From assembly GCA_020200995.1 (NCBI GenBank), contig JAIVHQ010000092.1, positions 1 to 8,067 on the forward strand: a DNA stretch of 8,067 nt, written 5' to 3'. This stretch comes from Flavobacteriales bacterium (GTDB taxonomy: Bacteria; Bacteroidota; Bacteroidia; Flavobacteriales_D; Cryomorphaceae). The translations under genes were made by a program, and so were the position numbers. The notes beneath the pieces were generated by a model, which saw only the letters and a program-made list of their open reading frames with translations, did not search any database and was not told the origin of the DNA. This document shows, piece after piece, positions 1 to 6,005 of this stretch (positions are counted from its first letter, which is position 1; every line of letters starts with the position of its first letter).

Positions 1-141
1 GTCTTTGAACCGCTCTCCGCGAAAATCTTCTTCCGTGAGGGGATGGCGCTGAATCATGGTACCCATGGCGCCGTCGAGCACGAGGATGCGCTCGCGCAAT
101 GCAGCGTAAAGTTTATGCGATGAAGCCTTTAAGGTTCTCAA
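1..141 (-). CDS. metH: Cobalamin-dependent methionine synthase, N-terminal fragment (cut by window edge)
   Basis: This is the first 47 codons of a gene that continues past the left edge. The translation contains RERILVLDGAMGTMIQ followed by LTEEDFRGERFKD, which is the start of the homocysteine-binding barrel of MetH; E. coli MetH has a nearly identical stretch. The family transfers a methyl group from methyltetrahydrofolate to homocysteine through cobalamin in the cytoplasm. The zinc-binding cysteines lie downstream, outside the window, so activity cannot be judged. In Bacteroidota the protein may be one long chain or split into two genes, which cannot be decided here. An in-frame TAA lies eight codons upstream of the proposed start and there is no ATG between them, so the start is most likely TTG at 141-139, giving MRTLKASSHKLYAALRERI. 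A second TTG lies nearer the conserved block. Identity is secure; the exact start is not. Confidence 0.88.
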   Translation of the reverse strand, partial: MRTLKASSHKLYAALRERILVLDGAMGTMIQRHPLTEEDFRGERFKD

Positions 142-165
142 GGGGAGGCCAAAGTTTGATTAGTA

Positions 166-196
166 CAATTGTAAAAATAATGTCGACCGGCAAAAA
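166..196 (-). promoter_or_regulatory. Candidate Bacteroidota-type promoter for metH
   Basis: Reading the minus strand, TTTTTG (196-191) is followed after 17 bases by TACAATTG (173-166). The Bacteroidota sigma-A consensus is a TTTG-like -33 box, a spacer of about 17-23, and TAnnTTTG; the -7 box here differs at one position. It would place transcription start about 20 bases before the TTG start of metH. The -7 box overlaps the perfect palindrome TACAATTGTA (164-173), which could be an operator half-site or chance. This 58-base gap is the only unassigned space between the oxidase block and metH. Confidence 0.35.
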
Positions 197-199
197 TGG

Positions 200-472
200 T
201 CAGTGAATCTCGTTGAACGAACGGAAGAACCCGAAAATTTGCTTTCTGAAGAAAATGAAAAATAGTGCGGAAAGCAGAATATAAGGAATCAGCATGAGCA
301 GGATGATACCCGCATTGAGGCCCATGGCGAATCCGTACGAATCATCATACATCGACTCTTCGGCCACGGCGCGACACATGGCGCACTGCGCGTTTGCAGA
401 AGCAAAAGCTCCAAATGCCAGGACGGTCAAAACTGTTCTTGCAAAAATTGTCGACAACCTTTCTCTCATCAT
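200..472 (-). CDS. Small secreted/membrane protein with CxxC motif at the end of the oxidase operon
   Basis: The protein has 90 residues. Residues 1-28 look like a cleavable signal peptide: MMRER basic start, a hydrophobic core, then ASANA before the predicted cut. The mature protein would begin QCAMCRA, placing C30 and C33 at its very N-terminus on the periplasmic side. A second hydrophobic stretch (about 53-76, GLNAGIILLMLIPYILLSAL) is a membrane helix, followed by a basic and aromatic tail (FFRKQIFGFFRSF). Two adjacent ATG codons (472 and 469) could both serve as start. The gene lies 16 bases after the DUF420 gene and is probably the last gene of the operon. I recall similar unnamed small proteins beside oxidase genes in other Bacteroidota, but no established function. 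A role in copper or thiol handling during oxidase assembly is inference from the CxxC and the neighbours. Confidence 0.8.
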   Translation of the reverse strand: MMRERLSTIFARTVLTVLAFGAFASANAQCAMCRAVAEESMYDDSYGFAMGLNAGIILLMLIPYILLSALFFIFFRKQIFGFFRSFNEIH

Positions 473-488
473 CTCTCGTTTTTTGTCT

Positions 489-1013
489 TCAATAATAAGG
501 TGATATCATCAAATATACCACAACGCCGGTGATGGCCACGTATAGCCAAACGGGAAAGGTAATCTTTGCAATCTTGCGATGGCCTTCGAAATTTCCCGAG
601 AGGGCGCGCACATAGGTGATCAGCACCATTGGAATCACAACAAGCGAAAGTAGTATATGGCTTATGAGCAGGAAAAAATATACACTGCGAATGGTTCCTT
701 CACCGCCAAATGGGGTGCTCTCGCTAGTGGCGTGATACGTCACATACATCAGGAGGAACAGGACGGAAAATACAATGGCTGAAGTTGTTAGTTTCTTGTG
801 CAGATCGACTTTTTTGTTCCTGATCGCAACCAAAGCTGCGATGAGAAACACGGCGGTAAGACCGTTCATGGAAGCGTATATCGGAGGCAAAAAGCTGGTA
901 TCATAACCATCTATACTCACCGTAAAAAGCACAGCGACAGCCGCAGGCACCAGAATGGAAACTGCGATGATCCAGCCTTTGTACTTGCGCTCGATATTTG
1001 TTGTCTCTGCCAT
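489..1013 (-). CDS. DUF420 family membrane protein (CtaM/YozB-like oxidase assembly factor)
   Basis: The protein has 174 residues and about five membrane helices (roughly 12-33, 46-65, 77-96, 110-134, 152-171). It carries the histidines typical of DUF420: H72 in HKKL, H94 in YHAT, H119 in SHILLS and H145 in GHRKIAK, followed by the C-terminal signature FPVWLYVAITGVVVYLM. Members in Bacillus subtilis (YozB) and Staphylococcus aureus (CtaM) are needed for active heme A-type oxidases, probably in maturation of the binuclear centre; that is family knowledge. The histidines could bind metal or heme, but this is inferred. The ATG at 1013 lies six bases after the SCO stop, consistent with co-transcription and a joint role in oxidase assembly. 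The length is normal for the family and nothing is missing. Membership is clear; function is by analogy. Confidence 0.9.
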   Translation of the reverse strand: MAETTNIERKYKGWIIAVSILVPAAVAVLFTVSIDGYDTSFLPPIYASMNGLTAVFLIAALVAIRNKKVDLHKKLTTSAIVFSVLFLLMYVTYHATSESTPFGGEGTIRSVYFFLLISHILLSLVVIPMVLITYVRALSGNFEGHRKIAKITFPVWLYVAITGVVVYLMISPYY

Positions 1014-1019
1014 GTTAGC

Positions 1020-1721
1020 TTACTTTCTGACGATTTCTGTAGGACGCATCACTTCTTGCTTCTTGAGCATCTTAATGTCGGTCACGAGGTCGTCCACTTC
1101 TTTGGTGGAAGTGCCGTCGTAAAAGCCCCTAATGTGGCGATCGCGGTCGAGCAATACAAACATACTCGAGTGCAGAAATCCGCCGGGGGCTAGTTCGTCC
1201 TCTTGCGTACTGAGCAGGTATCCTTCGAATCCGAGTTCAAAAATAGCTTCTTGATCACCTGTGAGGAAAGTCCATTTGCTCAAATCAGCTCCCTGTTCTA
1301 GGGCGTAAGTTTTGAGCACCTCCGGGGTGTCGTGTGTGGGATTGACAGTGTAAGAAAGAAAGTGCACATCGTCGTAAGTCTTGTCTTCGAGCAGCCACTG
1401 CAGCCGTGTCATCTGCTTGGTCATGATGGGGCAAATGGTCGGACAGGTGGTGAAAAAGAAATCGGCCACGATAATTTTTCCTTCAAAATCAGAGAAGGAC
1501 ACCTGCTCTCCTTCCTGGTTGGTGAGGTTGAAATCGGGAACACGATGGTAGAGTGTATCGGGAACTTCGGTCTCTGCGCTGTAAAGCACATCTTTCTCGC
1601 CGTAATACGGAAGGATTTCGAAGTTGTGATCGGCCTTAGAAAGAAATATCAAAAAGATGCCTGGTACAATCAGCAAAAGAAGAAGTACAGCAATTTTTTT
1701 GACTTCAGATTTCTGTTTCAT
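1020..1721 (-). CDS. SCO1/SenC family copper chaperone for cytochrome c oxidase
   Basis: The protein has 233 residues. Residues 8-28 form an N-terminal membrane anchor; the rest is a thioredoxin-like domain facing the periplasm. The copper ligands are present: C93 and C97 in TTCPTICPIM, and H184 in GFLHSSMFVLLDRD. SCO proteins pass copper to, or reduce the cysteines of, the CuA site of oxidase subunit II. The segment TVNPTHDTPEVL (125-136) is the usual SCO loop, with N126 where many members have Asp. The stop of the subunit IV gene is two bases upstream, and DUF420 follows six bases downstream, so it sits inside the oxidase operon. The length is typical. Subunit II, its expected client, is encoded elsewhere. 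A general thiol-redox role is the alternative, but the context favours oxidase assembly. Confidence 0.94.
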   Translation of the reverse strand: MKQKSEVKKIAVLLLLLIVPGIFLIFLSKADHNFEILPYYGEKDVLYSAETEVPDTLYHRVPDFNLTNQEGEQVSFSDFEGKIIVADFFFTTCPTICPIMTKQMTRLQWLLEDKTYDDVHFLSYTVNPTHDTPEVLKTYALEQGADLSKWTFLTGDQEAIFELGFEGYLLSTQEDELAPGGFLHSSMFVLLDRDRHIRGFYDGTSTKEVDDLVTDIKMLKKQEVMRPTEIVRK

Positions 1722-1723
1722 AC

Positions 1724-2101
1724 TTATGGCTTAAATCGCAGCCATATGTCATTGACGTAATTTGAATCAGTAATACCTATAAAGAGAAGGTATATGATGA
1801 ACAACACATATGGCACAAGTATAACATACCGCAGTGACTTTCGTTCATCGCCGAGGTGCATAAAAACTGCGACAATGTAAAAGGCTTTTATTAATGTCAT
1901 TACAATAAACGACCACTTCACCACAGGCCACATTGTAGTACCTTGCTTAATGAATACACCGAGGCCTACTTCTATAGCAGTAATCACCGAAAGAAGCACT
2001 GTTACTTTGATGATTTTCTTTCGAATGGTTACACCCTGCTCGTCGGTGTGAGTGTTGTTGAGAGAGTATGAGTCGTTTACAATAAGGTCGTCGCGTTCCA
2101 T
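1724..2101 (-). CDS. Cytochrome c oxidase subunit IV (prokaryotic caa3-type)
   Basis: I place the start at ATG 2101, giving 125 residues; the frame is open up to a TTG at 2161, but that would overlap the upstream gene and adds sequence unlike the family. There are three membrane helices at about 29-50, 59-81 and 90-110, with the family-like AFYIVAVFMHLGDE (73-86) closing the second. The hydrophilic N-terminal 25 residues should be cytoplasmic. Subunit IV is a small non-catalytic subunit that stabilises aa3/caa3 oxidases. The gene starts 23 bases after the second subunit III gene and ends two bases before SCO. No catalytic residues are expected. Assignment rests on size, helix pattern, the FMHL segment and position in the cluster. 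Confidence 0.88.
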   Translation of the reverse strand: MERDDLIVNDSYSLNNTHTDEQGVTIRKKIIKVTVLLSVITAIEVGLGVFIKQGTTMWPVVKWSFIVMTLIKAFYIVAVFMHLGDERKSLRYVILVPYVLFIIYLLFIGITDSNYVNDIWLRFKP

Positions 2102-2124
2102 AAAGTAGGGTAGTTGAAAATGCG

Positions 2125-2973
2125 TCAAATAAGGTAGAAGAAGGTGAACACGAATACCCAAACGAGGTCTACGAAGTGCCAGTAAAGGCCGGTCTTTTCG
2201 ACCATTTCGTAGTGCCCGCGTCGGCGATATACACCTTTCAGCACCTGAATGAAAATAATGATATTGATCACCACCCCGCTAAACACGTGAAATCCGTGAA
2301 ATCCGGTGATGAAAAAGAAGAAGTTTCCGTATTGGGGTGGCCCGTATTCGTTGATAGTCAAATTGGCGCCCTGCACATGCATCGCCTTATTCTCGTAAAG
2401 GTCGAGGGCAGCTTTGCCTGTGATGGTGGTTTCGTTGTCGGTGCCTACGTTGGCTACCAATCCAAAGTCTGCAACATCCGCGGCGGTTTTGCCGTGAGGT
2501 ATTTCATTGGTGAGCCAGTACTTGGCATTGTCTTGTGTGGTGATGTATCCCGGGGTACCGTGGATGAAGTGGCTCCACTCCCATGCCTGAGATCCGAGGA
2601 AGAAAAATCCACCGACGATGGTCCACGCCAGCCATTTGATCACTGCCTTGTCGTCTTTACGGTGGCCTGCTTCTACCGCGAGCACCATGGTCACCGAGCT
2701 AATGATGAGAATGAACGTCATCAAGGCCACGTAAATCAAAGGATAGTGACCTGACAATCCGGGAAGGCTGTAAAACACTTCCTCACCAATGGGCCATGCA
2801 CTGGTGTAGGCGTGACGTGCATATCCGTAAGCCACGAGCAATCCAGAAAAGGTGAGTGCATCGGAGACGAGGAAAAACCACATCATCATTTTACCGTAGC
2901 TGACGCTGAAAGGTGAGCGACCGCCGCCCCAAAGGGTTGAACTATCTACTGTTTGTGTAGCTTCTGATGCCAT
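2125..2973 (-). CDS. Heme-copper oxidase subunit III, second tandem copy, with long periplasmic insertion
   Basis: The protein has 282 residues with five predicted helices (about 28-50, 77-100, 113-135, 215-247, 262-281), as in short CyoC/CtaE-type subunits. Signature segments are FLGSQAWEWSHF (125-136, the QxxE motif of the third helix), FFITGFHGFHVFSG (220-233) and YWHFVDLVWVFVF (264-276). Subunit III is non-catalytic; it stabilises subunit I and holds lipid near the proton entry. Between helices three and four, residues about 139-212 form a hydrophilic, acidic segment much longer than the usual loop of about 20 residues; by topology it faces the periplasm. The gene begins 21 bases after the first subunit III gene and diverges strongly from it, so the pair is an old duplication. 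Start is ATG 2973 with no competing ATG nearby. Confidence 0.93.
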   Translation of the reverse strand: MASEATQTVDSSTLWGGGRSPFSVSYGKMMMWFFLVSDALTFSGLLVAYGYARHAYTSAWPIGEEVFYSLPGLSGHYPLIYVALMTFILIISSVTMVLAVEAGHRKDDKAVIKWLAWTIVGGFFFLGSQAWEWSHFIHGTPGYITTQDNAKYWLTNEIPHGKTAADVADFGLVANVGTDNETTITGKAALDLYENKAMHVQGANLTINEYGPPQYGNFFFFITGFHGFHVFSGVVINIIIFIQVLKGVYRRRGHYEMVEKTGLYWHFVDLVWVFVFTFFYLI

Positions 2974-2994
2974 GTGCCAAAAATTTGTGCAAGT

Positions 2995-3720
2995 TTAATG
3001 AATTAATACCAAAAACAGGAGCAGGTAAATCCAAAGGATGTCCACGAAATGCCAATAAATAGACCCCAAACGGAGACTCAGGTTATTGATCCGTTCTCTC
3101 TTATAAATGTAAAGCGCTGCAAACAATCCGATAAAAAACAAAATTCCTCCCAGCACGTGCAACAAGTGCACGAAACTTAATACGTACATGTAGCTGCTCG
3201 AACTGTTATTAAAGATGGAAATCTCGTTCAGGAGGGGCTTTTCACGAAGGTCATCACCGGGAAAGAAGTAATCCCCGTTTTCATAAACCAGTTCCTGCCC
3301 CTTGTAGGAAATGGTATAATCCTCGCCGTACACTCCGTCGAGACTGTCCACGTGTCCCGAGAGGAAGCCGCCCACTCCCACCAACTGGCTCCAACCGGTG
3401 TACTGGAATGCACCGAATGCCAGGCCCAATGCGAGGGTGGCCAAAAGCCAGGTGCGCGCACCATTCTCATTGTTTGCGTTGGAAGCTTTCACAGCAAGGT
3501 GCACGGTCAGGCTGCTCAGCAGAATGGCCGCTGTGGAGAGGTAAAAGGCATCAGGCACGTTCATGTTAACCCAGAGTTCGCTGTACGAAGTCACCACGTA
3601 GGCGCTCGAAAAACCGGCAAACAGCATGATGATGCTGAAGATACTGATGTACAACACCATTTTCTTGGTGCGCTCGCTGCGCGTTCCGTCCCAAGACATA
3701 TCTGAAGTTAATTCACTCAT
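2995..3720 (-). CDS. Heme-copper oxidase subunit III, first tandem copy
   Basis: The protein has 241 residues with five predicted helices (about 21-47, 57-78, 89-110, 173-205, 220-240). It carries VHLLHVLGG (184-192) and IYWHFVDILWIYLLL (221-235), the two C-terminal signatures of subunit III. The third helix ends AFQYTGWSQL, so the Q is kept but the glutamate found in the other copy (AWEW) is not seen. A hydrophilic insertion (about 112-172, many Asp, Glu and Gly) sits at the same periplasmic position as in the second copy, but the two insertions do not resemble each other. The ATG at 3720 is four bases after the ctaB stop. The short N-terminus is rich in Ser, Thr and charged residues and should be cytoplasmic. 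Both copies probably belong to one oxidase; whether each takes a separate place in the complex cannot be seen. Confidence 0.92.
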   Translation of the reverse strand: MSELTSDMSWDGTRSERTKKMVLYISIFSIIMLFAGFSSAYVVTSYSELWVNMNVPDAFYLSTAAILLSSLTVHLAVKASNANNENGARTWLLATLALGLAFGAFQYTGWSQLVGVGGFLSGHVDSLDGVYGEDYTISYKGQELVYENGDYFFPGDDLREKPLLNEISIFNNSSSSYMYVLSFVHLLHVLGGILFFIGLFAALYIYKRERINNLSLRLGSIYWHFVDILWIYLLLFLVLIH

Positions 3721-3724
3721 TACT

Positions 3725-4583
3725 CTACACTTTATCTATCAGGTAAACAATCAAAATCAACGGGAGGTAAAGGAAACTCGCAAACATAACACGCTTTGCA
3801 GCCAAATCGTTCTTCCTGAAAAAAAGCTGAACTGCCGGCATTGCAAATCCAATCCCGAGTGCTGCTCCCGCCCAGGCACTAAACACGCCGGTGAGACCGA
3901 AAGCCCATGGCAATAGCGATACGGGAATAAGGAACAGGGTGTAGAGCAAAATTAAAAAAGCGCTGTGCCCATCTTTCTCGCCGCGCGAAGGCAGCAATCG
4001 GTATCCCGCTTTGGAATAATCGGCATGCGACACCCATGCGATGGCCCAGAAATGGGGGAATTGCCAGACAAACTGCACGGCAAAAAGCAGACCTGCACAA
4101 AGGTCAAACTGACCGGTGGCTGCCACGTAACCCAACATGGGCGGAATGGCCCCTGGAAAAGCTCCGGCAAATACTGCGAGGTTGCTCGCCCGCTTCATTG
4201 GCGTATACACAAATACGTAGCTAAATAAAGCCAGTGCACCGAGCACGGCAGCAAGGGTGTTAAATAGGAAGTAAAGGACAGCAAGACCGACAACAGCCAT
4301 GAGGGCTCCGAAAATGAGCGCTTCAGGCACCGACATTTTGCCTTGAGGCAAAGGGCGGTCGGCAGTGCGCTTCATGAGCGCGTCAAAGTCTTTTTCGATA
4401 ATTTGGTTGAACCCATTAGAGGAAAGCGTCGAGCCAGGAGAAGGATGCGGCACCGATACCGTAGCCGATCACCGACGAAATCACAACCAAAAAGGTTAAT
4501 CGCACCTTCACAAATGCTGCGTAAGCAGCTACTTTGGTCTTAAAACGATCTCCTGCGGAGGCAACGGCAGATTCAACAATCAT
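3725..4583 (-). pseudogene. ctaB: Heme O synthase (protoheme IX farnesyltransferase), frame-broken with a missing segment
   Basis: CtaB farnesylates heme B to heme O, the precursor of heme A for aa3 oxidases, in the inner membrane. The 5' frame gives VRLTFLVVISSVIGYGIGA and SFSWLDAFL and then stops at TAA 4418-4416. The 3' frame (+1 relative to the first) gives SSNGFNQIIEKDFDALMKRT, then RPLPQGKMS, and later HADYSKAGYRLLP, ending at TAG 3725. NQIIEKDFD is the first prenyl-diphosphate/Mg binding motif (N-x3-D/E type). Family members carry roughly 11-12 more residues between the two halves, in the second helix (a GGFLVTG-like stretch), so this is a deletion and not only a one-base shift; the frame requires a loss of 2 modulo 3, near 35 bases. 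The start could be ATG 4583 or, less likely, GTG 4604. A GTG at 4453 opens the 3' half but would make a non-family N-terminus. The rest looks intact, so the lesion is recent or an assembly error. Confidence 0.85.
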
Positions 4584-4603
4584 GTACGTTCTGAATTTGG
4601 GCA

Positions 4604-4628
4604 CAAAGGTACGGATAATTCGTGCAAA
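4604..4628 (-). promoter_or_regulatory. Candidate promoter of the ctaB/oxidase operon
   Basis: On the minus strand, TACCTTTG (4611-4604) fits the Bacteroidota -7 box TAnnTTTG exactly and lies about 20 bases before ATG 4583. The nearest upstream TTTG (4628-4625) is only 13 bases away, shorter than the usual spacer, and another TTTG (4643-4640) is too far at 28. The -33 part is therefore unconvincing. If correct, the site overlaps the alternative GTG start at 4604 and so supports ATG 4583 as the ctaB start. The 51-72 base gap after the barrel gene is the only sizeable break between the envelope block and the oxidase block. I saw no strong terminator in it. Confidence 0.35.
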
Positions 4629-4655
4629 GAACCCGCCTCCAAAGGTTAATCCGCG

Positions 4656-6005
4656 TCAAAAATCGCGTTGGCGGTTGTAGAAACCCGTGGTGAGGTGAAG
4701 GCCTGCGAAATGCTCCACTCCCACGGGATTATCACCGACCTGCTCTGCACGCATGGTGTAGCGCACTGAGAGGCGAAGGTTCATGCGCCTATCAATGACC
4801 CGCCCCACGCTCAATCGCTGAAACAGCACATCGTGCTTCACACCTTGGGCTATGCGGTTGCCAAAAATCATTTCGGGATTTGCATAGCTTCGGAAGAGAT
4901 TGCCACCCATATTTGTACCGTCGTCACGGCCGTAGCGGGCAGCCACGGAGTGCGAGCCGGCAAACCAGCTGCCCTGGTCGTAATTCAGCAAAAGCACTCC
5001 CTCGTAAAAATTGGAGCCCAGCGGATGGGCCAGCGGCTGATTGAAGTGAGCGTAGTTTTGAACCACGCTGCCATGGCTGTATGTGAAAGGCCGCACCACG
5101 TTGCACTCTGCCTGCGCGCGAAGTCCGTTGACTCCGAAAATATCATACACTTTGGCCCCGATCTGAACGCCCCACTTATTGGCCCACCACCCTGTGCGTT
5201 CGCGGAGGTTTTCCAGAAGAAACTCATCGAGTGTAAACTGACCATACACGGCGGCCTTGGTTCCGAGCCGCACTTGCAAATCCGCCCCCACAAGTACCCT
5301 GTCGGGCGAGCCCATGGCAAACTCGACAGGGCGGTAGAAAATGACGGGGTTGAGGTAGTGTACATCAAAGCCGCGGTCGGACAAGGTATCGCGCCCCTGC
5401 CATACGATGGATTCAAAGATGGAAAAAGTGACCCGCTTGCTCACCGCCCAGCTCAGGTAATGCGTCGCTGCGTACTTGGGCTCAAAATTTTCACTCCGCA
5501 CGGCCTCGTCGCCGATGTGGGTGAGGGCGGCGAAAAGGTTGGTATACTTAAAATGCCACACGTCGGTGGTGATTTTCAGGTAGGGATAATTGTAGGCGGC
5601 ATCACTGAGCAGGAGCGATCGGTAGCCGCTACCAAAGCGGTTGGTGCCGAGGCCGGCATCGATTTGAAAATACTTCGAAGGGCTGTATGAAAGCGCGAAA
5701 GTGGGGAGTAAAAAAGCGAGCTGATCGCCGCTGCCGCGGTTGCGCCCCAGGTCGGGCACCACGCCGAGTGAGTCGGCAAAATCATTGATATAACCCGGTG
5801 CCCGCTCAAAGCCGCCAAAAATCTCCTCATTTTGCCGGGAAGGCCACACGGCAGGATGGCTGCGCGAATCGCGCTCAAACACCGCGCGCTCGAAGGCAAA
5901 CTGAGCGGACTGATCCAGCAGCATACCCCCCGCTTGAGCAAGCGAGAATGTAGCCCACAGACACGCACCCGCGAGTAGCAAAATTCTATTTCCTGTCAGA
6001 GGCAA
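4656..6005 (-). CDS. Outer-membrane beta-barrel, Wzi capsule-assembly / RemB-like family
   Basis: The protein has 449 residues. The N-terminus is a signal peptide (basic GNR, hydrophobic core, then AQA before the predicted cut near residue 25). The body alternates polar and aromatic residues as in a beta-barrel and ends in RQRDF with terminal Phe, the usual signal for outer-membrane insertion. Conserved blocks are RFGSGYRSLLLSDAAYNYP (123-141), LNPVIF (218-223) and HFNQPLAHPLGSNFYE (320-335). These blocks recur in the partial barrel at 7108-8067, so the two are paralogs. I recall such motifs in Bacteroidota proteins annotated as capsule assembly Wzi or gliding protein RemB, which bind or export surface polysaccharide. 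No ATG exists after the last upstream in-frame stop (6026-6024), so the start is probably TTG 6005, overlapping the transferase gene by 20 bases. The barrel call is firm; the substrate is unknown. Confidence 0.75.
   Translation of the reverse strand: MPLTGNRILLLAGACLWATFSLAQAGGMLLDQSAQFAFERAVFERDSRSHPAVWPSRQNEEIFGGFERAPGYINDFADSLGVVPDLGRNRGSGDQLAFLLPTFALSYSPSKYFQIDAGLGTNRFGSGYRSLLLSDAAYNYPYLKITTDVWHFKYTNLFAALTHIGDEAVRSENFEPKYAATHYLSWAVSKRVTFSIFESIVWQGRDTLSDRGFDVHYLNPVIFYRPVEFAMGSPDRVLVGADLQVRLGTKAAVYGQFTLDEFLLENLRERTGWWANKWGVQIGAKVYDIFGVNGLRAQAECNVVRPFTYSHGSVVQNYAHFNQPLAHPLGSNFYEGVLLLNYDQGSWFAGSHSVAARYGRDDGTNMGGNLFRSYANPEMIFGNRIAQGVKHDVLFQRLSVGRVIDRRMNLRLSVRYTMRAEQVGDNPVGVEHFAGLHLTTGFYNRQRDF

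Noticed and set aside
172..202. Terminator after the oxidase operon (GACC...GGTC stem followed by T-rich sequence)
   Set aside because: The stem is only four or five pairs with a large loop and the T-tract is displaced, so it is not convincing.
510..517. TATATTTG (minus strand) as an internal promoter for the 90-residue protein
   Set aside because: It matches the -7 consensus but no -33 box lies at proper distance, and it sits in AT-rich codons of the DUF420 C-terminus.
2102..2161. 20-residue N-terminal extension of subunit IV from TTG 2161
   Set aside because: It overlaps the preceding gene, uses a weak start and adds non-family sequence; ATG 2101 gives the normal length.
2176..2754. Plus-strand open frame of 192 codons opposite subunit III
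   Set aside because: It is a shadow of the subunit III gene; the coding strand has clear helices and signature motifs.
3156..3172. Hairpin CGTGCA-ACAAG-TGCACG
   Set aside because: It lies within codons for Val-His-Leu-Leu-His-Val of subunit III; the symmetry follows from the repeated His and Val codons and has no T-tract.
4416..4453. GTG at 4453 as an independent start for the 3' half of ctaB
   Set aside because: The residues it would add (MPHPSPGSTL) are the out-of-frame reading of the upstream half and do not resemble the CtaB N-terminus.
4833..5690. Long plus-strand open frame (285 codons) opposite the barrel gene
   Set aside because: It is antisense to a clear signal-peptide barrel, has no recognisable domain or membrane pattern, and is explained by codon bias of the real gene.
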